Shown: positions 62,022 through 64,000 of the stretch, piece by piece
Layout: each line of letters begins with the position of its first letter
Numbering within the stretch: position 1 is the first letter of the stretch
Assembly: GCA_016110215.1 (NCBI GenBank)
Contig: JADWQD010000004.1
Location: 2,976,001-3,040,000, forward strand
Direction: 5' to 3'
Length of the DNA stretch: 64,000 nt
Source: Capronia americana
Taxonomy: Eukaryota; Ascomycota; Eurotiomycetes; Chaetothyriales; Herpotrichiellaceae
Notes under the pieces: generated by a model
Databases searched by the model: none
Told to the model about the DNA's origin: nothing
What the model saw: the letters and a program-made list of their open reading frames with translations, nothing else
Made by a program: the position numbers and the translations under genes

Positions 62022-64000
62022 TCACTCGCTCTCCTCGAACATGGGTATAGGTCCCTGCGGAACTGCTGGGTCGTCCGCTTCTTTATAATATCCCCTTTTC
62101 TGGAGATACTGGTTGAAGTCGGGAATTTTCGGAGATCGCTCCCATACCTCCTGTATATCTTTCTGCACTCGTCCAAGTCCGCCCCAACTCAAATAACCAT
62201 GCGGGCGAGTAGGAAGCTCTTCAAGATTTACTAATAGCTTCTCGGAGTCCTGTATGTCTATCTCGGCGAATTGACGTAGACGGGACTCGGTCCTGACGGC
62301 AGGAATATCGTCTGGTTTGGGTGTTATAGATCGAGGATATCTCGGCTCCGATACACCCGGGGTCGAGTCCCTAGCGTCAGCTTTAACTTCATTGTTCTCT
62401 GCTTCAGTGCCTTCTGTCGGAGAATGTGGAGTGTTTTCTTCTGTGTAGCCAGGGTGAACAAGAAGTATCTGCCGGTGAGCTTGCGTGCGCAGCACTTCAG
62501 GTCTGGAAAGGATCCCTGCGGCTTTTGGGTGATATTTCATCCCGCTAGACATGCAGAGATCTTCAAGAAGATATTTTGCGTTGACCTCGACGGCAAGAAA
62601 GATACCACAATAGATACCAGAATGCAGACCATCCCAACTCAGCCCCTGTAATCGTGATGCCACTCGGCACAGGCGGGTGTAGCCAAGCAGTTTGAAGTCG
62701 GGGTCGAATTTCAAGAGCAAGATCCGATCATCAAGGCGTGCTCCGCTATCGAGGAAAGCTTTGAGGGAACCTATAGCTGGTTTTCTCAAGTCAAAGTCGG
62801 CAAGATACTTAAGCCACGGCGAGAGCTTCAGCCGGTCGTGCATACCCCAATAAAAGGTCGCATTTGGGTTTGCACCGAGTTCGAGTAGTCTCCGTATCCA
62901 GGGCGTGCGAATTTGCTTGAGTTTGGGCGTTGTGCTGTAGCAGAAGCACAGTAGAAGATAATCCTTGTATCTCTGGCTCAACTTCCGTTCCGTGCATAAG
63001 TGGTGGGACAACAGCGCGTCCGTTCCTGCTTGGATGGTCAACCCCGTAAAATCCAGCACGTCATCATATCCAGAATGTGACTTCGCCTGGTCGTATACCC
63101 AATCCTGATTTTGATGTCCACCTTTCATGACGTGGGCTAGTGACATCTCTTCATTGACATGCTGAAGGAACTTCAGTTGGTCCGCGACTTCCACCTCGCT
63201 CATGTAACGAAGCCATCCAATCATTTGCTTGGCCTCATATGCACGCACTCCATATCGACAACGGCTATGGCCATACTTGCACATGCTGTCAACCAAGAGA
63301 CAACAAAGTTGAAGTTGAGTAAACTTGCAGCGTTCAAGGATCTTCATGCCGATTGGTTCGTGGAAGAAATCCCTTGCGGTCCTGTGGAAGAAATCGACCC
63401 CTTTACCGGATCTAGCTTCCTCATCCACTGTCACCAATCCTGCGCACAGATCGTTGATCCTATCGGCTACATCCCGAAGTGTGGTCGATCGAATTCTGTT
63501 CATACTTTGTTTGTTGAAGCTTTCATACAAACACACAAAGTTGGCGAGGGTGGGCCTCTCACACGGGAAATGGGAAAAATGGGTTTCGTAGTGATGTACA
63601 TGGAGTCCACCACATTCGACGACGAATTTGAAGTATGATGCAGCCTCGACCTTGTGATGCTCTCCAGTGGCGCCGGATTTTCTAAGCATGGTTTCGTAAA
63701 GCTCCATCATGTCCTTGGGCATTTCTTGCAGCTCTTGTTGGAGCAGGCTGACATTGTCTTTGCGCTCGATGCAACGACGCAGATTCCTCGCCACGAGAAA
63801 GGCCCAGAGAAAGACTCCCTCGGAGGACCAAACAAGAAGATCGATTATTCGCTTCTTCTCCCCTTCGGGCAGATATGCAGCTCGATTAGAGCAATTGTCG
63901 AACTCGTAGTTGACATATTTCCTGATGTCGTCTCCAGTAAACTTGTGAAGATCTAGAATCGAAGGGTTCAACTCTCGTAGCCAGTTTTCAATCCTTTGTT
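62022..64000 (-). CDS. NLR-like STAND NTPase, C-terminal part (partial, cut by the window edge)
   Basis: The frame runs through the right edge, so the N-terminus and most of the NACHT/NTPase domain are missing. The listed ORF start at 63971 is a TTG inside an open frame (ENWLRELNPSI upstream), so this is a partial gene. What remains is the end of an NTPase-like helical region (WLRELNPSILDL, FTGDDIRKYV, IIDLLVWSSEGVFLWAFL) and a long alpha-helical C-terminal domain with a low-complexity Ser/Pro/Glu segment and a conserved-looking end (YLSWGGLGRVQKDIQEVWE). This pattern is typical of fungal NACHT proteins of the heterokaryon-incompatibility type, which may act in self/non-self recognition; the role here is inference. 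The stop codon overlaps a GTGAGT donor, so a further exon is possible. Confidence 0.75.
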   Translation of the reverse strand, partial: QRIENWLRELNPSILDLHKFTGDDIRKYVNYEFDNCSNRAAYLPEGEKKRIIDLLVWSSEGVFLWAFLVARNLRRCIERKDNVSLLQQELQEMPKDMMELYETMLRKSGATGEHHKVEAASYFKFVVECGGLHVHHYETHFSHFPCERPTLANFVCLYESFNKQSMNRIRSTTLRDVADRINDLCAGLVTVDEEARSGKGVDFFHRTARDFFHEPIGMKILERCKFTQLQLCCLLVDSMCKYGHSRCRYGVRAYEAKQMIGWLRYMSEVEVADQLKFLQHVNEEMSLAHVMKGGHQNQDWVYDQAKSHSGYDDVLDFTGLTIQAGTDALLSHHLCTERKLSQRYKDYLLLCFCYSTTPKLKQIRTPWIRRLLELGANPNATFYWGMHDRLKLSPWLKYLADFDLRKPAIGSLKAFLDSGARLDDRILLLKFDPDFKLLGYTRLCRVASRLQGLSWDGLHSGIYCGIFLAVEVNAKYLLEDLCMSSGMKYHPKAAGILSRPEVLRTQAHRQILLVHPGYTEENTPHSPTEGTEAENNEVKADARDSTPGVSEPRYPRSITPKPDDIPAVRTESRLRQFAEIDIQDSEKLLVNLEELPTRPHGYLSWGGLGRVQKDIQEVWERSPKIPDFNQYLQKRGYYKEADDPAVPQGPIPMFEESE

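Noticed and set aside
1..64000. CRISPR array, transposase, rRNA or viral genes
   Set aside because: No regularly spaced direct repeats of the right size, and no such domains in any frame I could support.

Overview
The window is nuclear DNA of a filamentous ascomycete (Pezizomycotina). The evidence is short GT-AG introns (46 to 233 nt, most near 50 to 60), frequent CTRAC-like branch sites, dense genes on both strands, and several fungal families (Ytp1-like, Ysc84-type, fungal Met2 with a low-complexity insert, NACHT-type STAND protein). The class cannot be fixed from sequence alone; a Eurotiomycete or related lineage is my guess. I see no rRNA, convincing tRNA, transposase, CRISPR array or viral gene.

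Layout. 1-17 kb: PEX10 (+), a Ytp1-like membrane protein (-), a Ysc84/SH3YL1-type lipid-binding protein (-), an enoyl-CoA hydratase/isomerase ending in AKL (+), a full-length ABCB multidrug transporter (+) and a copper amine oxidase ending in SKL (-). PEX10 and the two PTS1-bearing enzymes give this end a peroxisomal flavour. 17-28 kb: a proline-rich protein of unknown function (-), CFT2/CPSF2 (-), a Swi5-type recombination mediator (+), a TMEM184/OST-alpha-type 7-TM protein (-) and homoserine O-acetyltransferase MET2 (-), with a Gcn4/CPC1-type site in its promoter. 28-41 kb: an MFS drug:H+ antiporter (-), SEC24 (-) and the very large THO2 (-). 41-56 kb: a NAD(P)-binding epimerase (+), an orphan 131-residue protein (-), a GFA/CENP-V-like zinc protein (+), a CCCH zinc-finger coiled-coil protein (+), VPS17 (-), mitochondrial MEF2/EF-G2 (+) and an ArfGAP of the GCS1 type (+). 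56-64 kb: an Acinus-like SAP protein (-), a secreted Ala-rich protein (+) and, cut by the right edge, the C-terminal part of an NLR-like STAND protein (-).

Most genes are housekeeping and show no operon or biosynthetic cluster. Shared themes are peroxisome function, mRNA 3'-end formation and export (CFT2, THO2, Acinus-like), and membrane traffic (SEC24, VPS17, GCS1). These are probably chance neighbours.

I rebuilt exon structures by reading splice sites and checking that reading phase was preserved. Start codons were checked against the sequence, because several long open frames begin at TTG or GTG rather than ATG. The less ordinary observations are non-coding: a 16-17 bp hairpin near the left edge, two short hairpins sharing a GTTGGATT arm, a 32-nt alternating purine-pyrimidine tract, a G-rich block, a GAGTC-rich spacer, and overlapping or long upstream ORFs. 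I found nothing I could defend as a new biological system; the best candidates for unknown biology are the proline-rich protein, the 131-residue orphan, the secreted family and the edge STAND gene.
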